64,000 bases of DNA from Mikania micrantha (Eukaryota; Streptophyta; Magnoliopsida; Asterales; Asteraceae), in the NCBI GenBank assembly GCA_009363875.1, contig CM018686.1:1054001-1118000 (forward strand). The letters run 5' to 3'. Numbering within the stretch: position 1 is the first letter of the stretch; every line of letters starts with the position of its first letter. The translations under genes and the position numbers were made by a program. Below the pieces are notes generated by a model, which did not search any database, had not been told where the DNA came from, and was given only the letters and a program-made list of their open reading frames with translations. This document shows, one piece after another, positions 34,285 through 45,785 of the stretch.

Positions 34285-37200
34285 CTATTGTGCTTGTATG
34301 ATCCTGTCTTGTAAATTGGTCTGCATAGTCATCCCCATAGCTCTAACGCGTAAGGGTTTGACCCGTTCCTTCCGGCTCAAGGCATCAGCCACGACATTCG
34401 CCTTTCCCGGATGGTACTTGATCACACAATCGTAATCATTCAGAAGTTCAACCCAACGGCGTTGTCGCATGTTGAGTTCCTTCTGATCAAAAATATGCTG
34501 TAGACTCTTGTGATCGGTAAATATGGTACACTTAGTGCCATATAAGTAATGTCTCCAGATCTTCAGTGCGAAGATCACTGCTCCCAGTTCCAGATCATGA
34601 GTAGTGTAATTCTTCTCATGAACTTTTAACTGTCTTGATGCATAGGCGATAACTTTGTCCCGTTGCATCAGTACGCATCCTAGTCCTTGATGGGATGCAT
34701 CACAATAAACGACAAAGTCATCACATCCTTCCGGGAGTGATAGGATTGGAGCATTACATAGCTTCTGCTTCAGTGTCTGAAAGGCATCTCCTTGTTTCTG
34801 CTCCCAGACAAACGGTTCACTCTTCTGAGTTAATTTAGTGAGAGGCAAAGCTAACTTAGAAAAGTTCGAGATGAACCTCCTATAATAACCTGCCAATCCC
34901 AGAAAAGACCGTACTTCCGTTGGTGTCTTCGGAGTGTCCCAATTCTTTATTGCTTCAATCTTGGCGGGATCTACGTGTATTCCCTCACTGTTGACTACAT
35001 GTCCCAGAAATTGAACTTCTCTTAGCCAAAATTCACATTTAGAGAACTTGGCATAAAGCTTTTGTTCTTTCAACAGTTCCAAGATCTTTCTGAGATGTTG
35101 CTCGTGTTCTGCTTTGCTCTTGGAATAAATCAGTATGTCATCGATGAAGACAATAACAAACTGATCCAAATACGGCTTACACACTCGGTTCATGAGATCC
35201 ATAAAAACCGCTGGTGCATTTGTTAATCCGAAAGGCATCACCATGAATTCGTAATGCCCGTATCTGGTTCGGAATGCCGTCTTCGGTATGTCTTCATCTT
35301 GAACTCTAAGCTGATGATAACCAGACCGCAAGTCAATCTTCGAGAAATACTGAGCTCCTTGCAGTTGGTCAAACAAATCATCAATCCTCGGCAATGGATA
35401 CCGATTCTTGATGGTTAGTTTGTTCAGCTCCCTGTAATCTATGCACATTCTGAACGATCCGTCTTTCTTCTTCACAAACAAGACCGGAGCTCCCCAAGGT
35501 GAGTAGCTCGGTCTAATGAACCCTTTATCCAACAACTCCTGCAACTGGTTCGATAATTCCTGCATTTCTGAAGGTGCTAACCGATAAGGAGATTTAGCAA
35601 CAGGAGTTGCTCCAGGAACTAAGTCGATTCGGAACTCTACCGGTCGCACAGGAGGCAAACCTGGTAGATCTTCGGGAAATACTTCTGGATATTCCTTCAC
35701 TACTGGTACGTCTTGTATTCTCTTCTTGTCTTTCTCCTTTTCCACCACATGTGCCAGGAAAGCTACACACTGCTTCTGTAAGCACTTACGCGCCTTTATG
35801 CAAGAAATGATTTTGACACTTCGTTTTGCTTGATCCCCGCTGACTTCCAATACACGATCATCAGGCAATGGAATTCGAAGCAGCTTCTCAGAACAGACAA
35901 CTTCCACTCGGTTAGAGGAAAGCCAATCCATTCCAACAATGATGTCGAAACTACCCAACTCCATTGGTATCAAGTCGATAGAGAATGTATGACCGTTAAG
36001 TGTCAACAGGCAATTTCTGTAAACTGTACTAACTGTGATCTGTTTTCCGTTAGCTACTTCAATAATATAAGGGGAGTCTAACTGTTCCTCTATAGAATCT
36101 AGTTGGCAGGCAAAATCGGCAGAGATAAAACTCTGATCCGCACCAGTGTCAAATAGAACAGATGCATAAAAGTCATGTAAGAGAAACGTACCAGTGACCA
36201 CATTTGGGTCCTGGCGTGCAGCTGGTGCTCCAATAACAAAAGCTCTTCCACGAGGAGCTTGAACTGCCTGCTGAGCCTTCTTAGGGCAGTTCCTTGCAAA
36301 GTGGCCTTGTTCACCACAGTTGAAGCATCCACCGTTGTTCTGGTTAGTAGGTGGAGGGAGAGCTAAAGCAGCATTGTTGATTGTTTGTTTTGGTGTCATT
36401 CGACATGATTGGACCCAATGGCCCTTCCGTCCACATCCCGTGCAATGTTTGCAGGGAGTGTCAGCAGCATGGTGGTATTGACATTTGGCACACAAAGGAT
36501 ATGCACCAATGTAGGGTCTCTTGTTGGGGTTTGTCGGTGCAGCTGTTACTTGTTGGAGAGGGGTGGCCATCGTGTAGTTCTTAATGACCTTTTGTTTCTT
36601 CTTGGGTTGATGATGAGGTCTCTTTGACGACTCTTCCTTGTTCTTGCCAGCATCAGCCTCTTTCTTTAAAACTCCAGAGGCAACCATCAGATCGGTGAGT
36701 TTCCCAGACAAACTCACAGCAGATTCCACTGTAGTAGGGTTGGCTGAAACAACCATACCCTGAATGCAGGCGGGAAGTCCACCCATATATCTGTCTATTC
36801 TTTTGTCCAAGGTTGGTACCATGTCAGGTACCAAAGCAACTAACTCGTGATAACGAGTAGTGTAACCTATGTGATCAGCCCCCTTCATCACATGGTTGGA
36901 TAATTCAACCTCCAACTTTTGCAGCTCATTCTTGGGGCAGAACTCTGTTCGCAGCAGTGCTTTGAAATCTTCCCATGGCATCGCCATAGCTTCTTCCCTT
37001 CCCCGGGCGTTGATCTGACTATCCCACCAAGTCAGAGCCCGCTTATTGAATGTTCCGGCAGAATAACGGACCTTGTGGTGTTCGGAGCAGCTGCAGAGGT
37101 CCAAGGTCGTCTCGATCTTTTCAATCCATTGGATTAATCCAACGGCACCTTCAGACCCACTAAAGCTGGGTGGTTTACATCCTACAAAAGATGAGCAATC
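34285..37200 (-). CDS. gag-pol of element 2, first part, 5' truncated
   Basis: The frame enters straight from the 5' LTR with no ATG; the nearest GTG is inside the LTR and is not a credible start. The first recognisable part (CKPPSFSGSEGAVGLIQWIE) aligns with residues about 125 onward of element 1 gag, so the leader and the gag N-terminus are gone. Then come two zinc knuckles (CTGCGRKGHWVQSC, CFNCGEQGHFARNC), the protease motif LFDTGADQSF, RT (YFSKIDLRSGY, FIDDILIYS near 35145) and RNase H (YCDASHQGLG, FTDHKSLQHI). It ends at TAG 34285-34287, which fits a CAG to TAG change. In element 1 RNase H is frameshifted; here it is open. Confidence 0.92.
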   Translation of the reverse strand, partial: DCSSFVGCKPPSFSGSEGAVGLIQWIEKIETTLDLCSCSEHHKVRYSAGTFNKRALTWWDSQINARGREEAMAMPWEDFKALLRTEFCPKNELQKLEVELSNHVMKGADHIGYTTRYHELVALVPDMVPTLDKRIDRYMGGLPACIQGMVVSANPTTVESAVSLSGKLTDLMVASGVLKKEADAGKNKEESSKRPHHQPKKKQKVIKNYTMATPLQQVTAAPTNPNKRPYIGAYPLCAKCQYHHAADTPCKHCTGCGRKGHWVQSCRMTPKQTINNAALALPPPTNQNNGGCFNCGEQGHFARNCPKKAQQAVQAPRGRAFVIGAPAARQDPNVVTGTFLLHDFYASVLFDTGADQSFISADFACQLDSIEEQLDSPYIIEVANGKQITVSTVYRNCLLTLNGHTFSIDLIPMELGSFDIIVGMDWLSSNRVEVVCSEKLLRIPLPDDRVLEVSGDQAKRSVKIISCIKARKCLQKQCVAFLAHVVEKEKDKKRIQDVPVVKEYPEVFPEDLPGLPPVRPVEFRIDLVPGATPVAKSPYRLAPSEMQELSNQLQELLDKGFIRPSYSPWGAPVLFVKKKDGSFRMCIDYRELNKLTIKNRYPLPRIDDLFDQLQGAQYFSKIDLRSGYHQLRVQDEDIPKTAFRTRYGHYEFMVMPFGLTNAPAVFMDLMNRVCKPYLDQFVIVFIDDILIYSKSKAEHEQHLRKILELLKEQKLYAKFSKCEFWLREVQFLGHVVNSEGIHVDPAKIEAIKNWDTPKTPTEVRSFLGLAGYYRRFISNFSKLALPLTKLTQKSEPFVWEQKQGDAFQTLKQKLCNAPILSLPEGCDDFVVYCDASHQGLGCVLMQRDKVIAYASRQLKVHEKNYTTHDLELGAVIFALKIWRHYLYGTKCTIFTDHKSLQHIFDQKELNMRQRRWVELLNDYDCVIKYHPGKANVVADALSRKERVKPLRVRAMGMTMQTNLQDRIIQAQ

Positions 37201-40200
37201 TGTCACACCCCGAGCCGGCGGGATAGGATCGGTTGTCCCATCGGGCGGAAGGTTCCCAGGGCGCGATATCGTGAGTGATAATCGGATTTGATCAGATTGT
37301 TATATGGCACATGATACATAATTGAGAAATGCTAAATATGATAGAATTACAAAGTTAAATTACATCAGTATTGTTTATAATTTAACAATGTAAATCTACT
37401 ATTAACATCATAAGTTTCTATCTTGAATTTACACAAGATATACAAAACGGTATGTGTAATGATGTCTTCAAAAGTATGCAGGTCCAAAATACTAAGTCTT
37501 CTATTTGAAGTTCTAGTCCAGAAGTAATGACTTCCTAATTGACCTGTTCGTCACCTGAGAAGTCATGCAAAAAGATCAAGTCAACACATGGTTGGTGAGT
37601 TCATAGAGTTTTGTAAATTTGAAAATGTTTCGAACCCTTCCTTCGGTAAAGACCCTAACCTCATTAACACGACATGTATCATCCAGATCGGTATGCTTAT
37701 ATATAGGGCATACCCCTGGGTCAAGGCTACAACCCCGCCCAGACGCCATCCCACCACATACTAATCCGCATAGGACATTGTTGTTAATGATAATTAAGCG
37801 TTTTTACCTACCATACACTTTTAACACCCATGATTCCTCTGTTCTCTGTTCCTGTAATTTCAATCGTTTGAAATCTCTCTTGATTTCATATATTCATCAT
37901 ACAAATATGATTAAAACAACAAATTGCAGAATTAGTTATAAATGCTTAATTAAATAAATAAATAAACATTCAATAAAATCTAAGTCCTAATGATTGGGGC
38001 CTTTGGTCAACTCGAGTAGACTAGTCTGTCAATCATGGTACTTAGTAGTAAAGGAGATCTGTAAACCTCATCAAACATGTGACCTATAATCAATCAGTCT
38101 AGCTAGGACATCTTTTGATATATAGGCTTTCATAGTTCTTTAGACCGTCCATAGTTCTTTAGTTCTTTAGTTCTTTGGCACATGTTATCTTTGAGCATTT
38201 CCCAGATGTTCCTCAAAATAATTCTTTGTACTTAGTTCTTTGAAATAGATCGTTAGTTCTTTGACAACACCTTCTTGAAATAGTTCTTTGAAAATAGATC
38301 GTTAGTTCTTTGACAACACCTTCTTGAAATAGTTCTTTGAAAATAGATCGTTAGTTCTTTGAAAATAGATCTTTGAAAATAGTTCTTTGTTTGAGGTCTT
38401 TAGTTCTTTGAAAATAGTTCTTTGAAATAGTTCTTTGATACATAACAGTTACCTAACCAGGAGTCTAAGATAACAGTTATACATGTAAACATATAAAAGC
38501 ATTCAAGTAAACAATTTACATAAAACAGTTTACGCATGCTTCTCAGCCCCGCGTTTTAAAACAAAATGTTAGAAAAGGGGCAATGAACTCACCTGTGTTG
38601 CTGTGCAAATGAAATATCACAAAAGATAATGCGCGCTCTTTGACTGTAGCTTATGTGTCTTTAGCACCTGAGTTGTTTTAAGAAATTCGAATACGATAAG
38701 TGTTTAAAATAAACGTTGGATCTAGGGTTTGGTCTCGGTGGTGCAACTAAGTGTCCTAGATTACTAATGCGTCTTCTATGACTCCTTTTAGCTTAGCCTA
38801 ACTTATTACCCAACAGTAACCTTAATCCCACATTAATCAATTAAAAACTTTAAGTAAGAGCGCTTTCAAACTTGATCATTTCAAATTAGCCATTTATTTA
38901 TAAATAATCATTTAATTAATTTAATAGGATTTATGAGTCATTTATCTTTATTAAAACATAATTAATTTAAAAGATGAATATACATAACATGATGAGCTTA
39001 AGTTAAGCCCATTGGGCCAACCTCGGCCCATTAATTGACTTTGAATCTTTGAACGAGTTCATGATACTTCTAGAGAATCACTTAGGTTGGTTTCATGTCC
39101 TTAACAGATTTCCTAAGGTGTAAGTGTTAATGGTCACATCAACACTTCACAACCTTAACTTATTGTTTTCGGATTCACACGATTATGTAAAAGAACTTTA
39201 GTTTAACTCCCATTGTTACTATGATCCTTACTTGGTTTAATGTCCTATGGTGAAACTATATCCACTCAACTCATATTGCATGGAACTAGAAACCCTAATC
39301 TCATCCCATGCACACACACATGATACCCCCATGCATGCATGCCCTCTTGTTCTTGATTCGTTATTTATTGACCCAAAGGTTCTTAGACCAAAAGAGTTTG
39401 GACTTAGGAGGGTCATGGCTGCATGAGATCACTTTGGTCGACTAGGGTTTGCTGCATGAGCTTTGGCCGAATATAGCAGCTGTATGGTCGAATGAGTCTA
39501 GGCCGAAAGAGCTTGGGCGAATAACCAGTTGGCCGAAGGAGCCTGGATGGATCGAATGAGGATGGTCGAATGAGTGCCGTATGTGAGTCGAATGAAGCCA
39601 TGGCCGAAGGGCCTGATTCGGCGAATGGGCAGACCTCTTCGGCCGAATGAGGTCCCCAGGGGTCATTCGGCGAGCTGGGCTGGTGACATTCGGCCGCTCG
39701 AGTTCCAGGATGTTCAGCCACCCAATTTCGATCAAATGACTACCCCAGATCTTAACTCACTGGTTCTCACACTATCCTAGAGTGTTTGTGATTGATTTCC
39801 CTAAGGTTTAAGAGGCTAGAATCGACTAACAAGGTGTGGTCGAATTTAGGGTTTTCAAACCCCAAAACCGAATATAAATCTGCGATTTTACCTCAAATCG
39901 AAGGATGGAAGCTTAGATCTGTTGTACTTTCGAACTCTACTAGTGATGGTGGAGATTTTGACACCAAAATCACACGAAATGGTTGAGTCTTGAGCTAGAA
40001 ATCTTAGAGAGATGGTGGGTGTTTTAGAGAGAGAAAGCTTGAGAGAAAGAGAGAACGGTGATGGTGATGAAAGCTGGTAGTTGGGGTTGATTATGGCATT
40101 AAATGCCATAATAAATGCTTCCAAATTTACCGGGTTCGTTCGGTTTCACGTGGTTTCGCGTAGAAATGTCGTTTTCGCGTCATTTTCGTAACGAACTGAC

Positions 40201-40786
40201 TCGGTTTTTAAAATAGAAGTTATAAAATTATTTTAGATTGTGGTTCCTAATAAATTAACTAAATATCCTTTAATTATTTAAATTTTAAAATATTTATTTA
40301 CGTTTAAATCGAATCGCGCGGTTATCGCGCGTATTTGCTCGAATCGTCACCCGATCAAACACGACGATAACTACACTTTTCAATATTGTTTTCTAATTAT
40401 TGAATATCATTCAGAACGTTAAACTTTCAGATTTATTCGTACAGATCGTCACCTATACGAAAAAAATTCGTCGGTTTAGCATTCACTTAACGATATCCGT
40501 GCTGTTTTGTTCTGTAAAGCCTCACATATGTTTATACTCGAATAACTTCCTAACAAATAATCACATGATGGTTCTGTGTTGCCAGATAATTATCTGACTC
40601 AAGATCCATTGTTCAGAACTTGTTTCTCTGAAATGATTATGATTTCATTGTTTTGATAACATGAAATGATATTGAAACTTGACATGAATATGAAATACAC
40701 TGAATTACATAAGATTTGTACCTGATTGCTGTTCATGTACTGTTTATGATCACTGTTCCGGTGACGGTTCCGGCACTGATGTTACA
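37201..40786 (-). repeat. 5' LTR of element 2
   Basis: This 3,586-bp LTR, read on the minus strand, runs from TGTAACATCAGTGCC to GGGGTGTGACA. It shows the same modules as the 3' LTR without the nested insertion: word cluster (39427-39695), GCGCGCATTAT block near 38625, candidate intron (37555-38592), minisatellite (38130-38440) and TATA segment (37692-37716). It meets gag with no primer-binding site in between. Confidence 0.92.
37692..37716 (-). promoter_or_regulatory. Candidate LTR core promoter (5' LTR of element 2)
   Basis: The minus strand reads TATGCCCTATATATAAGCAT, about 3.1 kb into the LTR and 0.5 kb before its end. If it is the true TATA box, U3 is very long and R plus U5 short. Confidence 0.5.
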
Positions 40787-41410
40787 GAAACAATGTTTGG
40801 ATGTTGAATGTTGGGTTTTGATTGTAAACTTGATACGATTTCTGTTTGGTTGATTTAAACAATAGATTTATGTTTTCGTGTTGTTGCGTTACCATCAGTG
40901 ATTCGATTTTCTTGCATCGTTTACTCATTGGTAGTCGTGTGATGCGTTGCATATGTCTATTGGTAATTTTGTGAATGAGTAAGTCTTAACGTTCATTCCA
41001 TCATTTTCACTTTAATCAAATTGATTAACAAACTCATTTTTACAGGATTTCAATCTAGGTTTAACTTACAATCATTGTGGATCTTGCAACCTAAAACCCG
41101 GAAGTGATTACCTTTTTATTAATTGTTTTAAAGTAAAAGTTCAGATTTTTTCTTTCAAACGGTTCTCTTAATTCATTTCAATTCCAAGTTTCGTTTTTTT
41201 CTTAGTTTAATCAAATAGTAGTACCCATTAGCACTTTCCACTGATTCCCTGTGGAGACGACCTTACTTACCCTTACGATAGTCAAAGGTAGCTAAGTTCC
41301 TAATTATAAATTGTTTTTGATTATAGCAAGGGTGAAACAAATAGTTTGAATCTGAATGGTTCAGATTCAGACTCATTCAGACCCATTTAGATGTACCAAA
41401 CAACCCCTAA

Positions 41411-42280
41411 CACCATAACAGACAACGCCCAACTTAATGTTATTAGACGTGGTGATCAAAAATTCTGGGAATATATCAGAGATCATCATGTGCGAGATTC
41501 GATTATGGCGTATATACGCGTTGCTGGATTTGGTGGCGTTACTGATTGTGGTTATGAAACCGTTGACCACGCTCTTATAACTGCTTTAGTGGAGAGGTGG
41601 TGACCTGAAATGCAACGCACACGTTTCACTTACCATTTGGGAAGGTTATAGTAACCCTTTAAGACGTTCAAGTTTTGTGGGGTTTATTTGTTAATGGGAA
41701 TGCTGTCTCTGGCATTGATTATGTTTGCTCTATTGAATAAAATGTAGCAAAATGTGTTGAATTGTTGGGGTTTACACCTCAGCAAAACGAAATGACACGA
41801 GGTAGGATAAAATTATCACGTATTTTATGTGAAATTATATCAGTTTTTCCTGAAAATCCAACCGAGTTGGAGACTGTACAAAGAGCTAGGTTGTATATAT
41901 TACATTTATTCGGTGCTACTTAATTTCCTGACTCTGCTAACCATATGGTACATTTGTTTCATTTAAATTATTCAATTAATTTAGAAGCATGTAACCAGTA
42001 TAGTTGGGGAAGTGTTGTTTTAGCTTGTTTGTATAGAAACTGTGCAAAGGAACATCATATTTGGCCAACGAGATATCTGGTCCGATGTTCTTGTTACAAA
42101 TGTGGGCATGGGAAAGAATTACATGCATGTCCCCAATTCTGTACTTTGATTTTGATTCAACAAAACCATATGGTGCTCGGCATGTTTCACATATCAATAT
42201 TTTACTTTTTTATTCTATTAAATCATGATTAAATTTTTGATTAATTTTTAGATGGCGGTCTGACCTATCATATAGCTAGA
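41411..42280 (+). pseudogene. Plant mobile domain (PMD) gene, 3' fragment
   Basis: This continues the fragment at 25158 and is recognisable as an aminotransferase-like plant mobile domain: RRGDQKFWEYIRDHHVRDSI, YETVDHALITALVERW, then TGA at 41601 (fits CGA). Further on come LLGFTPQQNEMTRGRIKLS, YSWGSVVLACLYRNC and, in a shifted frame, MFLLQMWAWERI, the family signature. A TAA near 41920 and frameshifts break it. A possible intron ends ATTTTTAG near 42251. It stops at the solo LTR at 42281; I could not recognise a continuation after 46288. Known members act in silencing, meristem maintenance or transposition, but this copy cannot work. Confidence 0.8.
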
Positions 42281-43349
42281 TGTAACATCAGTGCCGGAAA
42301 CGTCTCCGGAACAGTGATTTGCACAGTAACTTGCGCAGTAACTCAGGTACAAATTATGTGAAATACTAGTATGCTATTAACATTTTGATGCTTGACACTA
42401 AACTATTATGCAATCGTTTCTAAAATCTGATTAAATCTCATGGTTTAACAGTCAGAAACACATCAGACAACACTGAATTGACATACAAATGCTTGTAATA
42501 TGCTATTTTGTATAAACGTATGCGAGGTTGAACAAAACAAAGCAATAACGGATGTCGTTACAGGAATGCTAAACGGACGGATTATTTGTATAGGTGACGA
42601 TCTGTACGAATACATCTGAAAGTTTAACGTTCCGAATGATGTTCACTAATTAGAAAACCATATTGAAAAGCGTAGTTATTGTCGTGTTCGTACGGGTGAC
42701 AATTCGAACGAATACGCGCGACAACTACGTGATTCGATTTAAACTGTAATTTAAACGTTTTCAGAGAATTTAAAATAAACGAAAAATAATTAGTTAATTT
42801 ACTAGGAATAACCACCTAAATTAAATTATTAAACTCTATCTTTAAAACCGATCCGTTCGTCGCGAAAACGAAAGAGAAACGACGCTTCTACGCGAAACCG
42901 AGCGGAACCGAACGAATCCGAACGAACCCGGTTAAATTTAAACCATTTAATGTGGCATTTAAAGCCATACCAACCACCAACAACCAGATCCACCATCTTC
43001 ATTTCGTCTCTCTCTCTCAAGCTTTCTCTCTCTAGAATTCAAGCTCCAAACATCCCCATTTCTCAACCGATTTCAGTGTTTTTGGTGTCTAAACGACCAC
43101 CACATCACGTAGATCATAGAAGTACAAAGGATCTGAGTTTTTATCCAGCAAAATCGAGGTAAATGTCATGATAAAGTAGCGATTTTAGGGTTTGAAAACC
43201 CTTGTTCGAATCCCACATAGAACCGGTTAAACCCACTTGAAACCTTAGGGAAATCACTCACCCACACCCGAGAACCATATAGGAACAAGTGAGTTACCAT
43301 GGCTGAGCTTAAAACCTGATTCGATGAAGGCTGCAACCACCACACTGTG

Positions 43350-43620
43350 CTTGCCGAATGACTCCTGCACAGATGGTCGAATGGCCTGCCAGAAGCAACC
43401 TAGCCCCATTCGGCCGAATGGCCTAGGGCCCCTTCCTTCGGCCGAGGCCTTCATTCGATCGGCATTTCTGATTTGGCCACCACCCTTCATTCGACCCCCC
43501 TATTCGTGGTCTTCTCTTTCGGTCGGCTGAGATGGCCGGACAAAGCCCATTCGGCCAATGCCTATTCGACTAGGTCATTCGGCCTAAGCCTCATACGGCT
43601 AGATCCATTGGGTTAGGGAC
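43350..43620. repeat. CATTCGGCC word cluster in the solo LTR
   Basis: CATTCGGCC, GGTCGAATGGCC and TTCGGCCGA words recur, with palindromic ATTCGGCCGAAT forms. The position in the LTR matches the clusters in element 2. A short (AC)n run and (GT)n-rich stretch follow at 43707-43765. Confidence 0.7.
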
Positions 43621-44689
43621 CTTTCGATGTGAGGGTAACTAAATCAAGACCAAGAGGGTTAGAAGAAGATGACAAGAACAACAAGGATCATATGGGATGC
43701 TTAAACACACACACACACACACCCTTGTTGCATGCATGGTTTGTGTGTGTGAGTGTGGGTGTGTGTGCATGGGAACCATTAGGGTTTCTTAACAAGAAGC
43801 CATCCTATGTTAATCAAACAAAAGTGATAAACTTGTAGTCTTTCATGATAATGCCTAAGACATCAATGGGTTGATAATAAAATGTTAAACATATAGTTGT
43901 CTATCATATGGAAATTGAGAGTAAACAAGGATTTATGCAACGACACTAAGGATTTCAAATTCTACAAACACAAAGTTGTGAGTAACAAGAACCAAAGGAA
44001 TAACTAAGGATGGGTGTGGATTTAGTTTCAACATCCAACACTTAGTGATTCAATGCAACAATATAACTAAATTAGAGAATTCTTTGGAGTTTTCTAATCT
44101 AAGTTGTACTTACAAAGGAATCAAGAAACAAAGGAAGCTAAAACTAAATATTAGGCTTAGAGTTAATCAAATTGGATTAACTTAAGCCTAACCAAGTTAA
44201 TTTATGATTTTCTTAAAGTACTTTATGGTTTTATTAAATGAAATTAATAATAAACACTCTAATAAATTAAATGATTTCTTATTTAAGATTTATTTAAAAC
44301 AAATTACTTTACAAATATTTAATCAAAGTTTGAAATGCTTACTTATGGGATCAAGGGTTATTAAAGAGCAATACATCTGGGATTAGATAGAAGGAATTCT
44401 AGAAACACATTAGTGAGATAAGACACATAGTTGCACACCGAGACCAAAACCCTAACTTACATCTATCATACTTATAGAACTCGAATCTCTTAAAACGACT
44501 CAGGTGTTGGAGATACTTAAGCTACAAAAAACGAGCGCGCATAATCTGTTGAAATTCATACTTAGCAACACAGGTGAGTTCATTGTCCCTTTTCAAACCA
44601 TTTTGGATTTTACATCGGGACTGAGAAGCATGTTATCCATTTTAACCAGATGTTTAAATGTTTTGGAAATGCTTTTATATTAAATCATA

Positions 44690-45200
44690 AAACTATATGC
44701 AAATGCTAATGCTATAAGCTACATGCTAAAACTATATGCTAATGCTAATGCTAATGCTATAAGCTACATGCTAAAACTACATGCTAATGCGAATGCTATA
44801 AGCTACATGCTAAAACTATATGCTAATGCTAATGCTATAAGCTACATGCTAAAACTAAAACTACATGCTAATGCTAATGCTATAAGCTACATGCTAATGC
44901 AAATGCTATAAGCTACATGCTAAGACTATATGCTAATGCTAAGGCTACATGCTACATGCTAAGACTACATGCTAATGCAGATGCTATAAGCTACATGCTA
45001 AGACTACATGCTAATGCTAATGCTAATGCTATAAACTACATGCTAATGCTAATGCTATAAGCTACATGCCAAGACTATATGCTAAAACTATATACTAATG
45101 CTAGATGATATATGCTACAAGCTCAAATTATATGCCAAGATGCCAAGACTATATGATAATGCTAGATGCTATATGCTATGTACTACATGCCAAGATCGGA
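44690..45200 (+). repeat. ATGCTAATGCTATAAGCTAC minisatellite
   Basis: Units of ATGCTAATGCTA, ATAAGCTACATGCTA and AAACTA alternate in a complex array. It sits where the AGTTCTTTGA array is found in element 2 LTRs, so the place in the LTR is repeat-prone while the repeated word is different. The 62-codon frame inside is a by-product of the array. Confidence 0.9.
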
Positions 45201-45570
45201 TGCTAATGCAAAGCTTGTATCCATATATGAGATACATGAATGCTAAACTATGCTAATGCAAAGCTTGTATCTCTATATGGGATACGTGAATGCTAAACTA
45301 TGCTAATGCAAAGCTTGTATCTATATATGGGATACGTGAATGCTAAACTGTGCTATTGCAAAGCTTGTAACCATATATGAGATACGTGAATGCTAAACTA
45401 TGCTAAAGCAAAGCTTGAATCGATTCATGAGATACGTAATTGCTAAACTATGCTAGTGCAAAGCTTGTATCTAATCATGGGGTATGTAAATGCTAAACTG
45501 TGCTATTGCAAAGCTTGTACCCATGCATGAGATTCATAAATGCTAAACTATGTTGATGCAAAGTTAATAT
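45200..45570 (+). repeat. About 60-bp tandem repeat with GCAAAGCTTGTAT
   Basis: The block AACTATGCTAATGCAAAGCT followed by TGTATC, ATATATGRGATACGTGAATGCT recurs about six times with roughly 60-bp spacing and increasing divergence toward 45560. It continues directly from the previous array. Confidence 0.85.
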
Positions 45571-45759
45571 ACGTGTGTAATGTACGTAAAAGCCGAGCTA
45601 TGTTAATGTTATAAACATGTAAACTCTTAAACAGTATGCTAAGCTATGATAGAGACGAGATTGGATGTAGGTAAAATGCTTAATTATCATTAACAACAAT
45701 GTCATATGTGATTTAGTATGTAGTGGGACGGTGGCTGGGCGGGCGGTAAGTTCGACCCT

Positions 45760-45785
45760 ACATATGCCCTATATATAAGCATACC
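45760..45785 (+). promoter_or_regulatory. Candidate LTR core promoter (solo LTR)
   Basis: TATGCCCTATATATAAGCAT follows GTGGGACGGTGGCTGGGC by about 40 bp. The pair is conserved with the element 2 LTRs and, near the other end of the LTR, with the solo LTR at 17244. Confidence 0.5.

Larger units (their letters stand above)
26285..40786 (-). mobile_element. Tekay-like Ty3/gypsy chromovirus (element 2), minus strand
   Basis: This is a 14.5-kb element flanked by the 5-bp duplication GAAAC (26280-26284, 40787-40791). It has the same domain order as element 1 and clearly related proteins, but unrelated LTRs (about 3.6 kb). The 3' LTR (left) carries a nested 2.9-kb solo LTR. The 5' LTR directly abuts gag: the primer site, leader and first part of gag seen in element 1 are missing. 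Pol has one in-frame stop. The LTRs differ at many positions, mostly transitions, so it is older than element 1 and cannot move by itself. Confidence 0.92.
25244..41407. mobile_element. PIF/Harbinger-type non-autonomous element, split by element 2
   Basis: The left end reads GGGGCTGTTTGGTA and the right end is the complement of GGGGTTGTTTGGTACAT. The 3-bp target TAA (25241-25243, 41408-41410) flanks it, as expected for PIF/Harbinger. Both subtermini carry CTGAATGG/CATTCAG words. Without the Tekay element it is about 1.66 kb. No transposase is visible. The interior (25690-26284 and 40787-41340), with a CCCTGTGGAGACGACC motif near 41250, may hold part of yet another LTR sequence. Confidence 0.7.

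Noticed and set aside
44723..44911. 62-codon repeat protein (ANANA...)
   Set aside because: It is a translation of the ATGCTAATGCTA minisatellite in a solo LTR.
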